From Bigelowiella natans CCMP2755 (Eukaryota > Cercozoa > Chlorarachniophyceae), in contig ADNK01003482.1 in NCBI GenBank assembly GCA_000320545.1, positions 62,001 to 126,000 of the forward strand: a stretch of 64,000 nucleotides of DNA, written 5' to 3'. Under the pieces are notes generated by a model, which ran no database searches, was not told the origin of the DNA, and saw only the letters and a list, made by a program, of their open reading frames with translations. Position numbers and translations under genes: made by a program. Positions within the stretch are counted from its first letter, which is position 1. Every line of letters starts with the position of its first letter. Positions 37,539-48,987 of the stretch are shown piece by piece.

Positions 37539-38171
37539 CTATTTTGTTTCTAGCACCATCATAAACTTTGAGAGATCATCTAATTCAGGTAGAATCTCAG
37601 CTTCAGTAGCTTTCGCCACAATCTCCTTAGGATATACCCAAGTTTCATCACATCTCCATCCTTTGCCCACAGCTTCTTTTGTCGCCTCCTCAACGCCAAA
37701 TCCTACGAGCTTGGCGTACTCCTTGAGGGTGATGGATTTGTACGATGTGGCAACGAACGCATTCATTTTTTTGCGAACGTGAATCACCAAATATTGTAAG
37801 AATTGCGTGAGCCTGTCCGGAAGTTGAGCAGTTTTCGCATGTATAAAAAAATTGTTCCTATTTTTTTGCAATAGATTTTTTCCTAAGGTCCAGATTGTTT
37901 CAAGAAAAGGCTGATTCTTTATTACTTTTGCCGGAATCCGCCGCCAGACCATGTGACAGAGCTGAAGCTCATCCTGGAGAAGATACGCGAACATGAGAAC
38001 CCCATAATTAAGTGCTAAGCTCTCGTTCGTATCCCCAGTTACAGCTAACTCGTATTCGCGAGCTTGTTTCACATATGTTTCTAGATTTTCCAGGATATTC
38101 CCTCTCGGGGCTGCGGATAGAGGAGACGATAAGCATGCACTCCTGGTCTTCACATCCTTGTCTCCCATCAT
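37539..38171 (-). CDS. CSN8: COP9 signalosome subunit 8 (PCI-type)
   Basis: A single intron-free frame of 210 codons starting MMGDKDVKTRSACLSS. Helical repeats (ALNYGVLMFAYLLQDELQL, then CHMVWRRIPAKVIKNQP) lead to ETIWTLGKNLLQKN and a winged-helix end with SYKSITLKEYAKLVGFGVEE and GWRCDETWVYPKE. This order and the length match CSN8, the smallest PCI subunit of the COP9 signalosome, which removes NEDD8 from cullins. The PSMD8/Rpn12 family is related but longer. It is unusual here in lacking introns. Confidence 0.85.
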   Translation of the reverse strand: MMGDKDVKTRSACLSSPLSAAPRGNILENLETYVKQAREYELAVTGDTNESLALNYGVLMFAYLLQDELQLCHMVWRRIPAKVIKNQPFLETIWTLGKNLLQKNRNNFFIHAKTAQLPDRLTQFLQYLVIHVRKKMNAFVATSYKSITLKEYAKLVGFGVEEATKEAVGKGWRCDETWVYPKEIVAKATEAEILPELDDLSKFMMVLETK

Positions 38172-38405
38172 TTTTTAATAATGTGTTTATTTAGGACTTA
38201 ATTTGTCATTTATTGCTTGAGGCATACTGCAGAATGGCATTCCATTCAAATATAACGACAACCAAAACAACCACCTATCTTCGAAGTTGGATCAGATGCA
38301 TGTCGCAACAGATAAAAAGGGGCTATTTGCAACCGGTCTCTTCTTTGTGAGCGGAGGTCGGACCGACACCGTGCATCGAAGAACACCTTCTTCGTCCTGA
38401 ACACC

Positions 38406-38798
38406 ATGCGAGCAATGAGGGCTTTCGGAGCTATGAAAAGGAAAACACAACGGCTTATACGACGAAGAACGTATTCCTTGTTACTTATTTGATTCGGAGC
38501 ATAGTATCAAAAATACAATGTATGTTGGTCCTTATTCAGCAGAATAGGAATCTGCACAGCGGCATTTGCAGCGACAGCAACTGCAGGAATGGCATCGTTC
38601 ACAGCGCTATGGCCTGCAGCTCGCATATCATACGCGAAGGGATTGAGTTCAGGTTTGAATGTTGAGGAGAATCTCCTAAAAAATCCAAATTGTATTCGCG
38701 ACGTATTGCTCCAAGATGAAAGCAAGGTCGGGGCAGTCACTAAGATTATTGAAGAAGGCCAAATAGAAAACAATACTTTGAACAACAGGTCATTCTAA
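38406..38798 (+). CDS. Possible small single-pass membrane protein (107 aa)
   Basis: Exon 38406-38470 starts MRAMRAFGAMKRKTQRLIRR, rich in Arg like a mitochondrial presequence. It joins in phase, through a 69-bp GT-AG intron, to 38540-38798, which begins RIGICTAAFAATATAGMASF, a hydrophobic helix, and ends at a stop. I do not recognise a family. Its end overlaps the first recognisable bases of the homocysteine methyltransferase in another frame, so it may instead be a mis-called 5' part of that gene. Confidence 0.35.
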
Positions 38799-40665
38799 TC
38801 GATGGTGGACTCGCCAGTGAACTTCAGAAGTAATGACATTTTCGGAATTATTGTATGGTTTGAGATCAAAGTAAGTAAGATGAATGATGATGTGACATTG
38901 GAAATAATAGTAACGGGTATAACATCGATGGAGACCCACTTTGGAGCGCTCGTATCCTTCACACAGATGCAAATGCCATTAGAGATGTACATCTTGCTTA
39001 CCTCAGAGCGGGTAAGTCTTCGACCACCGGAACCACCACCACCATAATATGGATACGTTTAATCTTCAATCACTCAAGAAAAAAATATGTCAAGGAAGGA
39101 ATAAATGTGTGTGAAAATCTTACGTTTGCAGGGGCTTCCGTGATTACATGTGCATCATATCAGGTATGAATGTAGCGAGCAGCTAGTTTTGAACGAAGTT
39201 GCTCTTAGTAGGAAAAACCTGGGAACTTGTCCACCATCGTTTTTGACTTGTGACATGTTCCCTCCAAGGCTTCGATATCTGGATTAAGAGAGCATCTTAG
39301 CGTCTCCGAGAAGACTGCAGAAGGTCTCATCCCTCGGAGGTACAATATACCAAGGATTGATAGCTTACATTAGCACACTGCGGTGATCCAACGTCATCTA
39401 TAAACGGTCTCAAAATGACTCCCTGCTGAATATGTTATCAGTGTGCAAATTGCAAAACAAGCTAGGAAGGAGTACCTCTTGGAGACCACCCGGCAGAAGG
39501 AAGAAGAGGATAATATCCAACAACAACAACGTCAAGATGAAAGCGATCATCGGCAAATATGGGTATTATGTGTATTTCTATGATGACGGAATGTTGATAA
39601 TGATGATGCTGCTGATGATGAGCCGTGTAACAAAATCGGCAGCAGATTATCTGGAATATGAAATCTTCTCAGGGCCATGATCATCAATACCCATTTGTCT
39701 ATTCAGGTTGCTGGAAGTGTTGGACCCTATGGAGCTTGCCTTCACGACGGATCAGAGTAAACATACTGCCGCCAATGTTCTGTGTTTTTATTTAAATTCA
39801 TGAATATTTACCTAATATGTAAATTACTTCTCAGTACGGAACAAATAATGACTACTACTGCATACCTGCTTACTGCATCAATAGTCATATTTATGCTTTG
39901 ACAACTGCTGTTTCGATCTTGGGCATCATCGTCACACCAATAGGTATACTGGTTCCTACATTGACAGTGTGTCGGAGGATGACTTGGCGAAGTGGCACAA
40001 AAAGGTCATTCATCCTCATCATGAACCATTCACTGATCCATCACGAAATCTCTCCCATGCAAAAAGATACTTCTTGGCATTTTTGTCGATTAATCACAGA
40101 AATAATGCCGACATCATCATGCTGCTGCAGCACTAATGTGCATTCTGCTACTGACGTTAGAGGATAGATTTACTGGTGGAGGCAGGGGCGGATCTTCTCG
40201 CGATCGAAACTATACCATCAAAGGTACGGTATTCACATACACCTTGCCTGTTGCTTTAGCTGCTGCTATGAATCATCCGTGATTTCTAGTTCCAGTCCTT
40301 GCCGACATTCTTCTGTTCTTCTCATTTCAGGTGGAAGCTACTGCGATTTGCAAGCTCTTGCAACGAGAGCATCAAGACATCCCCGTCTGGGTATTCTTCC
40401 TGATTCTATCACTACTACTACCATTACTACTACTACTACTACTACTTCTCTTCCCTCCATTTTATCCAATAGATATACCTATCTCCGAATCATGCTCATC
40501 ATTATGAATAGAGCGCATGGAGAATCTGATGACCCATGATCGCAGTAGCAGATGGTGACTAATGAGGAGAGTGCATGTAGCATGAGAAAGTGCCTTGATG
40601 AATATTCTGATGGCTTTCTATTATCTTTGTGATTTCTAGACAACGTGCGGCACAATAATGATCGC

Positions 40666-40703
<38 letters not shown>

Positions 40704-41808
40704 GTAATTGTGTAGGTAACATTTAGTTGTAAGGATGGCGCTCATACCGCAAGGTTACAAATTCAGATAGCAACAAAACCAGCAATAACAGCACGATAAA
40801 TGTACTTGCATGGCTCCAGCTATTCTCTTTGATTCTATGACTTTGACATTTCCAGAGGCGAGCGAATCGAGGACGCCGTAGCAGAGGTGGCAAAGTTTTC
40901 TCAGGTATGCTTTGCGCTTTTACAATTTGGTAACTTGTCATCTGACATGCTCTTTGTAATCTCCTCATCTTTGATCGAAATGGTATCCACCTCCTCATCG
41001 TCGTCGTTCCCCTCATTTGATCGAAATGGTATCCACCTCCTCATCGTCGTCGTTCCCCTCATGTGCTATCATTGTCATTATAGGTCATAGGCATTGGGGT
41101 AAACTGCTGTAACCCAGCTTACGTATGCTCTTTGCTCTCTCGGGCACGTAATACAATTGCTGTGAGAAAGAACACCAGTAGCACATCGAAGAAGAACAAG
41201 AAGAAGGAGACCGGTAACAACATAATAAGCCATCGTCATCGTTGTCGTCTCATAGTCATTGCTATCCTCCTCTTGCCTCCCTTGCACACTCGGATAGCAT
41301 CAGTGCGGCTACTACCAGTTTTAGTTGCATATCCGAATTCTGGAGAGGATTGGGATCATGAAACAGGTAGCAGCAAGAGTGGTAAATGATGAGAGACTCT
41401 TGCATTACCACGGAGGGACTAACAAACCACGGATAAAATTGTACAATCTTGAATACTTGCGATTGCCTAGTACCACTCCATTGCTACTTCCTCGTTCGAT
41501 CATCTGAGTGATGTCGGGCTGCGACTAATACAAAGGTTGGCACGGCCAATCAGAGGCTGAAACAAAGGCGTGCACACGTCGTAGTGTTGAATGGGTGTCT
41601 CAAGGTAGGACGCATGTTGGACAACAAACAGTCCCTATGTTCCCCTCTTCTCCCCAGCGTTCAAACTTACTACAATTAGACTGCAACTAATGCATTTTGC
41701 ATACCAATATGTAATCATCAGGTGCACGGCTTGTCGGCGGTTGCTGCAGAATTGGACCGAAGCAAATACATGGGATGTCAAAGGTTTTGACTGGCAACAT
41801 CCGCTAGC
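38793..41808 (+). CDS. Homocysteine S-methyltransferase (5' end not resolved)
   Basis: Exons read VILIDGGLASELQ (38793), NNGYNIDGDPLWSARILHTD, GASVITCASYQ, ASISGLREHLSVSEKTAEGL, VQIAKQARKEYLLETTRQKE, VAGSVGPYGACLHDGSE, YTGSYIDSVSEDDLAKWH, VEAGADLLAIETIPSK, VEATAICKLLQREHQDIPVW, ERIEDAVAEVAKFSQ, VIGIGVNCCNPAYV, LVAYPNSGEDWDHETG and GARLVGGCCRIGPKQI, with a stop at 41808. These are the family motifs in order, including the zinc-binding GVNC and GGCC cysteines. The enzyme moves a methyl group from S-methylmethionine (or a similar donor) to homocysteine to form methionine. The start codon is unclear, and an exon between 41389 and 41710 is probably missed. At least 13 short exons. Confidence 0.9.
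40668..40702. repeat. (GAT)n microsatellite
   Basis: About 33 bp of GAT/ATG repeats in an intron of the methyltransferase gene. An ACT run lies at about 40411-40444. Confidence 0.95.
40971..41062. repeat. 46-bp perfect tandem duplication
   Basis: The 46-base unit at 40971-41016 (starting ttgatcgaaatgg) is repeated without visible change at 41017-41062. It lies in the intron between the exons reading AEVAKFSQ and VIGIGVNCC. Perfect identity suggests a recent event. Confidence 0.95.
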
Positions 41809-41879
41809 AGCACGTCGTCGTATTGATGATGCTTTTTGCAAGCAGCATCGATCGCTCTGCGTTCAGCCTCTTGAGTGAC

Positions 41880-42398
41880 GCAATGATGTCGTCACATGCT
41901 AGCATGCATGCTGCAGCCAGGGCTGTCACTTCACAACAGCTGACAACAAGTTAGTAAGATGGATGTAATGAATCAATTAAATTTGTTCAATGATAATCCT
42001 CATGTTGGTATAATCTACATCAAATTATGCTTACTACGTTTGCGGCATGCCTTGATCTAGTGATGCCGCCAAGCGCACGCATGCTGTGATGGCTAGCCAC
42101 ACTTGTGGTTGTAGACATGCAATTATGGTTGTAGACACGCAACATTTAGCTGTTTGCTCATGTCTAGTAGATGCGTAAGCGTGAGCGTGCAGTCTGCGCG
42201 TAGACGAAGAAATGATGCAACACGTCTAGACGTCATGCGTGCAGCTCATTTTAATTGCATAGCATCCGCGATGACTATGAAGCTTAGAACAAACTACAGC
42301 TGCTGCTAATAGTGACATTGTGACAGAATGCCACAAGACAATGAATTGTCGCAACCGTTTACGTTCACAAAGAATAATGATGGCTAGGCTTATTCCGC
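41880..42398. other. TGCA/CATG-rich intergenic island
   Basis: No exon seen. It contains a LINE tail (separate entry) and many gcatgc, tgcgt and agcat words between the methyltransferase and ammonium transporter 3' ends. Confidence 0.5.
41950..42005 (-). mobile_element. Short LINE 3' tail
   Basis: On the minus strand it reads aggattatcattgaacaaat, a variant of the last coding bases of the LINE, followed by a tail ending in tacatcc. Only about 55 bp remain. Confidence 0.6.
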
Positions 42399-43967
42399 TC
42401 ATGTGTTGACCCTGGCATTAACGTTCTCTGATCTTGACTTATGTTCGCTCCTTGACCCATTTTTGCTTTCCTCCTGGCTACGCCTTTTGAGCGACCCGGA
42501 TGTCATATGCTGGCTACCTTTTCTACCACGGTTTTCCAGAACGTTTAGCCTTTTCCCAAGTGATCTTTGCATATTCTTCTGATCTTTCAAGTTGTTCAGA
42601 TAAAAGTACGCCCATCCATCCATTCGGTCATCCGTACCCACTTCTTCCAGACTTGGGGTTACTCGCACCAAGAAAGGATGATTAGCTCGATTTCTACAAG
42701 GTGGTAGCATAAAGAGCCATAGCGGTATGGAGATGATAACCGCTGGCAACGCAGCGATTGCAAGCCCCCCGGCAATTTGTTTCCCAAGTTGGTCACTAAA
42801 ATCATACTTGACATAATCAGTGCCGTAAGCTAAATCGATCATTTCCTGATCGCAGAGAATAGCGGCCATAATTAGCCCCAGCATTCCGCACGCACCATGC
42901 ACAGCAAATGCGTCAACAGGGTCATCGATCCGGAGCCCAATTTTTATGAGCATACTGCTCAGGCCCATAATCGGACCAGCAAAGATTCCAGTGATGATCG
43001 CGCCCCACCCTCGCATCGTCGCACAGCCTGCGGTCACAGCAACTAAGCCGCCGAGGATTGAATTCATGAGCCCTTCGAAATCGATTTTATATTTTGGATA
43101 GCGCCGCCCCGATGTCTCATTCGTAGCATCCGTGTGACTCCGCGACAGCTCGATATCAACAGCCGATATATTCATGTTCCGATTCCTCAAATAAAAGCAC
43201 ATACGCCAATATCTCAGGCGATCGAAACATAGGTAGCTGATAAGAGAAGCAGCTGGGGCAAGAGCTGTGTTCATGCTGCAGATACCTGCCACTACGCTTT
43301 TACCCCCTGTAATCCCTTTTGTACTTCCGGCGTTGAAACCGAACCACCCAATCCATAGAAGCATAGTTCCCATGAGTGAATGTGTCAGGGAGTGGCCTTT
43401 GATTGATGTCACTCCTTCCTCCATAAACTTCTTTCGAGGGCCAATTATGGCACTCGCCGTGATACCAGCAACGCCACCGCACAGGTGCACAACCCCGGAC
43501 CCAGCAAAGTCAATAAAGCCCCACTTGTACAGCCACCCGTTTGACGCCCAGACCCAGTGGGACAATATAGGATACACCAATAATGACAGAAGAAACGGAA
43601 TGAAAATGTAACTTGTAAGCCGCATGCGTCCGGAGACTGCGCCTGATGCAATGGTGGAGGAGGCAGCTGCGAAGGTCAGCCCAAAGAACATATCTGGGAA
43701 CTCATCCCAGGAATCGGTGAATGAATGGCTAAAAGTACCGACGAAAGAATTTCCGGTGTTGCGCGAAAGTGAGTAGCCCCATGCGAACCACATGAAGCCG
43801 CTAATGGACACGTCCACGACATTTTTTAGCAAGATCGACAATGCGTTCTTGGCTTCCACGCTCCCGAACTCCAGAAGAGCAAATCCCAATTGCATGATGA
43901 AAACGAAAAAGGCACACAGAATGATCCAGCCATTGTCGATATCCTTTTCGAGGGACATGGGGTGCAA
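42399..43967 (-). CDS. Ammonium transporter, AMT1/AmtB family
   Basis: One intron-free frame of 522 codons. About eleven membrane helices follow the start MHPMSLEKDIDNGWIILCAF. The family signature DFAGSGVVHLCGGVAG is present, as are the pore histidines in HSLTHSLMGTMLLWIGWFGF and in AVHGACGMLGLIMA. The last 85 residues are a basic, Ser/Arg-rich cytosolic tail without recognised motifs. The protein carries ammonium across the plasma membrane or an internal membrane and supports nitrogen uptake. The absence of introns contrasts with most neighbours but is shared with CSN8, the oxidoreductase and the Ubl gene, so it does not by itself show gene transfer. Confidence 0.95.
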   Translation of the reverse strand: MHPMSLEKDIDNGWIILCAFFVFIMQLGFALLEFGSVEAKNALSILLKNVVDVSISGFMWFAWGYSLSRNTGNSFVGTFSHSFTDSWDEFPDMFFGLTFAAASSTIASGAVSGRMRLTSYIFIPFLLSLLVYPILSHWVWASNGWLYKWGFIDFAGSGVVHLCGGVAGITASAIIGPRKKFMEEGVTSIKGHSLTHSLMGTMLLWIGWFGFNAGSTKGITGGKSVVAGICSMNTALAPAASLISYLCFDRLRYWRMCFYLRNRNMNISAVDIELSRSHTDATNETSGRRYPKYKIDFEGLMNSILGGLVAVTAGCATMRGWGAIITGIFAGPIMGLSSMLIKIGLRIDDPVDAFAVHGACGMLGLIMAAILCDQEMIDLAYGTDYVKYDFSDQLGKQIAGGLAIAALPAVIISIPLWLFMLPPCRNRANHPFLVRVTPSLEEVGTDDRMDGWAYFYLNNLKDQKNMQRSLGKRLNVLENRGRKGSQHMTSGSLKRRSQEESKNGSRSEHKSRSENVNARVNT

Positions 43968-44429
43968 TCAATATCGTTGCCCCCCTCCCTCGGAGTTGTA
44001 ATGATTGTGTCAAAATAGGGGATTTTAGGTATAGATCTATGTACAGCAGAAAAGCACAGAGAAAGAACAGCTTAATATGTAACGGCTCGTGGCTCGTGGC
44101 TGATTTTAGGTGTTTCGTAACTTTCATGCAAATGATAACGCCGGTCACAGGCTTTTGAATGAACATTTCACTGCATTGTCAGTGTTTTTCTCGCGCTTTT
44201 TTTCGAAGGATCGGTTGCTAACACAGGTGGTTTGGAACTAAAATTCAAGACGGAGAATTGATTCTGAAGACAATTTGCCCTGACCTCCTCTTTCGCACCT
44301 TCTTGTTCCGATCCTGATGACAATGTCATCACTTTGTCTGCTTTTTCGGCCATGTCCTCACACAAAAAACTCCGATTGGTGCGACAACTCAGGAGTGTCA
44401 CTGGAACTCCAGTTCCGTGCTGAAGAACT
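43968..44429. other. Intergenic region upstream of the ammonium transporter
   Basis: Contains the transporter's 5' region. A 77-codon minus-strand frame at 44168-44401 has no recognisable feature; I do not call it a gene. Confidence 0.4.
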
Positions 44430-45215
44430 CAGGGCCAAAGTTTGCAATCTGCCCCCACTTCCTCGGTCTCTCCTCTTTGCAATGCTGATGTTGTTCAAAG
44501 TGTCAACCACCTCATCCATCATTGTGCTCACTTGAATGCTGTGAGAAACAAACTTTTCTCGAGTGTGAGAGCAGCTTTGGGCCCAACTAGCCAACTTCTC
44601 CTGCCTGTTCTTCGTTTTTTGATGCTCCTGACTCCATCAAAACTGAAGTTTTGCTGGGTGCTCCTTCGGACAATCTGAACACAGATCATCGTGTGGACAC
44701 AGCGTTCAGGAAGTTCCTGCTCAGAGTGGATGCCTTGCGCCGTCGCCACGTTGCTGCTAGCTGCATTGTCTGTCTCACAGTGGCTAGACGTTGCTCCAAC
44801 TTGAAAAATCCTGCTAGTTCACTGGTCAAAGCCCTCACTGAAGCCAGTTCGAGGCACTGCGTTTCGCACACTGCAAGTGTCTTGCAACACTTTGGAAGTG
44901 TGGTTCATCATCATTGTTCATTGTTCCGCCTGACGCCCCAAAGGGCTGGATCTGGTGTGCCTTCGACTGACAAAGGCAATCGACAGGGCTTTCCTGTGAC
45001 ATTCCGTCGAACCATTGTTCTGCTTGATGATTTGGCTGCTGTTCGCCAAGCTGGTTTTTCCTCATCGCAATGCTCCCAGCTTCCACTCCTCTGGTTCTGC
45101 TGGCCTGGTGCTCCTGTGTCAGGTCTCGAATGCAACTTTCAGTTGGAATCTGGTTTCGATTTGAAAGTGTCAGTCAGAACCTGGGCTCATTCTGACTGCA
45201 CCATTGATTGACAGA
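44430..45215 (+). mobile_element. Degraded fragment of a second LINE family
   Basis: Plus-strand reading DVVQSVNHLIHHCAHLNAVR has the His/Cys spacing of a reverse-transcriptase C-terminal zinc finger. In another frame it continues as LGAPSDNLNTDHRVDTAFRK and FLLRVDALRRRHVAA, the part that follows this finger in many LINEs. At least one frameshift separates the two. The wording differs from the 35-kb family, so this is a distinct element. Confidence 0.55.
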
Positions 45216-46371
45216 CAGTTCACCCAGCCTCAACCCCACCATCTTTGGCTTCCTTGCATGCAGGTTGTCAGTCAGTTGTGTCACTGCTCACTGCACCGCC
45301 ACCAACAGGGTGCTGACAAGTCCTCGCAATGATTTTTGTTGAGACGCTGCCGAACTTCTGCACTTCTGTGCATGCATGCGCCAAGTGCAGACGGCCTTTG
45401 CGTGAGCGACTGCTCACACAATCGGCCACTGCACGTCAAGCTTCAGAGCATCGATCACACTCACTAGCAGAGACAAGGATTGCGAAGTGAACGAAGGCGG
45501 ATGACCCCGGATGAACACCAGACACCCCTCTGGCCCTCAATGAAACAAGCGCTCGTCTCAAGGTCCCGCGGGTTCACCACTTCCTTGAGTCTTCCTGGCA
45601 ACGGTGTGTGTGCACAACAACCACCACGCGTGCACGCGACAAGTCTGAACATGGCAAGTCAGAGAGATTGCAGAACACTCGTTCAGTGAAGAGCAAAGTT
45701 GTGCAGCAAGCAGCAAGCAAGTGAAAAAAAAGGTGTCAAGGCTGCTCACCCGGCCATGCATGCCGTGCATTCATCACAATTGAGGGTTTGCATCAATTGA
45801 TCCACACGTCAACCACGTCCACATTGTCACGTGGGCATGGCAAGAAAGATCACAACGCTGGAGCGTGCAGTCGCGCACAATGCACAACATGGCGTTGATC
45901 ACACGATCAAAGTGTTTCAAACGTGTGCCCAGTCACGCGACAACGCAGTTGGTGGCATGTGTCATGATGATGACAGACATGCAATGTGTTGTGCATGTGA
46001 TGTGTTGCAACGCTGTGTTGCGCACGAGGCATGCACGCCATGTGTGCGCACCAAATGCAAATGCTGAGAATGGAGATGCTAGCACGCACTTGACTAGTTG
46101 GACTCAGTGAGATTCAGATCATATCGGCAGAATGTCACTGACACGTGCCAGCAGTTGACAAATTGGTTCAATGTGCCACAGAAGCTCAATAAACGCCGGC
46201 AGCGCATTGGATCCCATTTTGCCTGCAGGACTATAGTTAGCTGGGATGCATGTGACGTGCACAAAATTCACTTGTGTATCGCATGTGAGCATCATTTCAA
46301 TTATGCTTCATGTTTACAACGATTGTGCTATTCTCCAAAGCATTAAATTTAACAACTCTTCATGCATTGCT
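45216..46371. other. Gene-free TGCA/CATG-rich island
   Basis: No convincing exon on either strand. The stretch 45700-46340 is rich in gcatg, tgcac and acatg words. Confidence 0.5.
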
Positions 46372-47403
46372 TTAGAACGTGATGACGTACTTTCCCATGG
46401 CCTTGCCAGCTGTTTGTGCAGTGAAGGCTTCAGTTACGCCATCCTTCGTGAAGGGAAAGGTCTTTTCGATATTTATCTTCAATGTTTCATTTGCTAGCAT
46501 GCCCATCAGTTTGTCTTGAACCTCGACACTGGTTTTCAAACAGAAAAACGAGGCATATTTAAACTCCTTGTGGGCTGTTGGGCTATGTCCTGCATCAGGG
46601 TTTGAAATACTGACGAAGGACCCTCCCTCCTTTACAATTTTCTTTGCTTTTTCAAAGCCACCATTCTCGCCGATAGAATCAAACACTGCATCGATTCCCT
46701 TTAGATCCTCACATTCCTCCCACTTTGTTTCTCTGTAGTTGATAATTTTGTCGGCACCCGTAGTCTTAACGTATTCCATAGTACGGGCTGATGCCGTGGT
46801 AGCAACGTATGCACCCATTGATTTAGCGAGCTGGCATCCAAGGTATCCGACAGCACCTGATCCACCTAAGATTAATACCTTCGATTCTTTTCCCACTCCG
46901 ACTGCCTTGAGCGATTGATATGCTGTTGTTCCTACGAGAGCAACCGCAGCAGCCTGCTCAAATGATACCTTCGAGTTCTTCTTTGATACCTTGTTCGCTG
47001 GGAGCACACAGTATTCAGCGAAAGTCCCAGCGATCGGCCCCTTCTTTTGATCGCCAGCATTATCGTTGTGACAGCCCATCTGCTGGCCGACGTCTAGAGA
47101 CCAATTTACAGAGAACACCTCATCACCAACCTTGAAACCCTCAACCCCTTCACCGATAGCTTCTACCACACCGGAAACATCATAGCCTGGTACGTAAGGA
47201 CTAGGTTGACCCCAGCCAGCTCCTTTCAAAAGGCCGGCCATAACCATTGGATCAATGGGGTTCAGAGCAGCAGCTTTCGCCTTTATAAGAAGCTGACCAG
47301 TTTCCAACTTCGGCTTCTCAACTTCAACGGGAGCGAGGGATTGGGACTTCCAATCCTTGTACTCTTTTACAACAATAGCTTTCATAGTCTTAATCTCACT
47401 CAT
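46372..47403 (-). CDS. Zeta-crystallin-like quinone oxidoreductase (MDR superfamily)
   Basis: One intron-free frame of 343 codons starting MSEIKTMKAIVVKEYKDWKS. It has the GroES-like N-domain (AAALNPIDPMVMAGLL, YDVSGVVEAIGEGVEGFKVG) and an NAD(P)-binding Rossmann fold with LILGGSGAVGYLGCQLAKSM. The zinc ligands of true alcohol dehydrogenases are absent, as in quinone oxidoreductases. It likely reduces quinones or reactive enones with NADPH in the cytosol. The pattern 'AALVGTTAYQSL' supports the family. It diverges from the gene at 47818 across 414 bp. Confidence 0.92.
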   Translation of the reverse strand: MSEIKTMKAIVVKEYKDWKSQSLAPVEVEKPKLETGQLLIKAKAAALNPIDPMVMAGLLKGAGWGQPSPYVPGYDVSGVVEAIGEGVEGFKVGDEVFSVNWSLDVGQQMGCHNDNAGDQKKGPIAGTFAEYCVLPANKVSKKNSKVSFEQAAAVALVGTTAYQSLKAVGVGKESKVLILGGSGAVGYLGCQLAKSMGAYVATTASARTMEYVKTTGADKIINYRETKWEECEDLKGIDAVFDSIGENGGFEKAKKIVKEGGSFVSISNPDAGHSPTAHKEFKYASFFCLKTSVEVQDKLMGMLANETLKINIEKTFPFTKDGVTEAFTAQTAGKAMGKYVITF

Positions 47404-47817
47404 AGTTTCTGTTGAAAAAGTGAACCTCGTCCCTCTCTGTAATCAAAGTATTCGATTCGATTCTGCAAGAGCACGCGAGAGCACAGCTTGTGTTCGAGAC
47501 CTAGAAAGCACGTCGCACGTACATAGCCACCGCCAAAACCACGTCATTTTACCCAAAAAAATCATGTTAAGGAAGGAAAAATGCGATTTTCCCTGAAAGT
47601 AACCGGATTTTCTTTGGGTTCCGTTGCCCTGGTCGAGGTGTTGATTCACCAACACAAACAACAACATTCTTGCATGCAGTTACTTCTCGAACAGAACCTA
47701 TCGGTAACAGATTATTTTCTACAATCACCAACAAAGCCGCTCTCGGAAACGCCCTGGGTCTGATCTTTAGGGGGGGGGAAGGGCGAGAAGGAGGGAGTTA
47801 TTCTAAAGGATACGATT

Positions 47818-48946
47818 ATGAGTGATGTTAAGGGAAATGCTAGAAGTGAGAGGGGGATAGTGAAAAAGTATAAGTGGGGAGATGAATCGGTAAGTCTTGA
47901 GTTGTGGTGTTGCAGGGAAGGGCCAGAGCTAATCGAGTTCTGGGAGGCTCTCATGGGTGACGACCCTGTGAAACATGAAGATGACGAGAAATCAGAGGGA
48001 AAGACAACAGTAAAGGAGATTGATCTACCCGGAATGGAAATGATGATTAAGTCGAGTGATGGAAAGGACGGCACCGATTTTCAGATCGATGTACACATTT
48101 ACTTCCTTGGTAGAAGAAGATCTCCCGTGACAGCTATGTTTGTTTCCTAAGCCCACTTTCACTTTGGATGAGATGATGTCACGGGCCATGGAATTGGAGA
48201 AGGTAAAGTAACTTACTCCCCCGATACATCACTGTGTGGAAAACGCTTACGATTCACTTACATTGACAGGAAAAACAATATCGGTTCGCCTGCGATTACT
48301 ATCTGTACTGCTTGGAACAGTCAACATCTCAGAATGCCTTCGTCATTTGTGCAAAATGCTTGAATCGGCTGGCGGCCATATGTTCCAACAATGGAAAATA
48401 CCAAGCAGCGGTGAGCAGTTTTAAAACTGTATTCAAAATTGATGCTCAAATTCGAAATAAATTTGCATGTATTCAGGTAAAGTATCGCCACGCTGAAAAA
48501 CTACTGTACGAATCCAGCTTACTCCGAGAACTCCATCTTGGTGATATTGTACAAAAACACTTCATGTAAAATTGCGTCCTCAAGCTAATAAGTGCGACTA
48601 AGACCACAAACTACTTTTCACAGAGAGCATAACTGTCGACGCAAAAGATTCTAAAGATACCTCATCCGGCGATGAAAAGACAGCAATGGCAGACTTAGAT
48701 GGAAAAGAGATGCCAGTAGACGAAAGCGAAGCTCCCAGGAAAGGAGCAGCAGCTACTTCTGCAACAAAATCGTCGGCATCCACAGCTTCTCCACCAGTCA
48801 CTGCGAAAGATGTTGTGCCCCTCAAGTCAGATCCACAGATCAAAGAGGCACAAGTAATACGTCGTTCCGTTTTTAAAAGGAACATAAGTACAGTACTACG
48901 TTGCAGATAAAAAGGAGTGCGTGTGAACGTGCATGCGTTGTGTGTA

Positions 48947-48987
<41 letters not shown>

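Noticed and set aside
43267-43651. Frames overlapping the ammonium transporter on both strands
   Set aside because: Shadows of the transporter, which is a complete 522-codon family member.
42399-43967. Bacterial transfer of the intron-free ammonium transporter
   Set aside because: Three neighbouring eukaryotic genes are also intron-free, and the wording is ordinary for eukaryotic AMT proteins; a tree would be needed.
44168-44401. 77-codon minus frame starting MTLLSCRTNRS
   Set aside because: No motif, no neighbour exons, no family resemblance.
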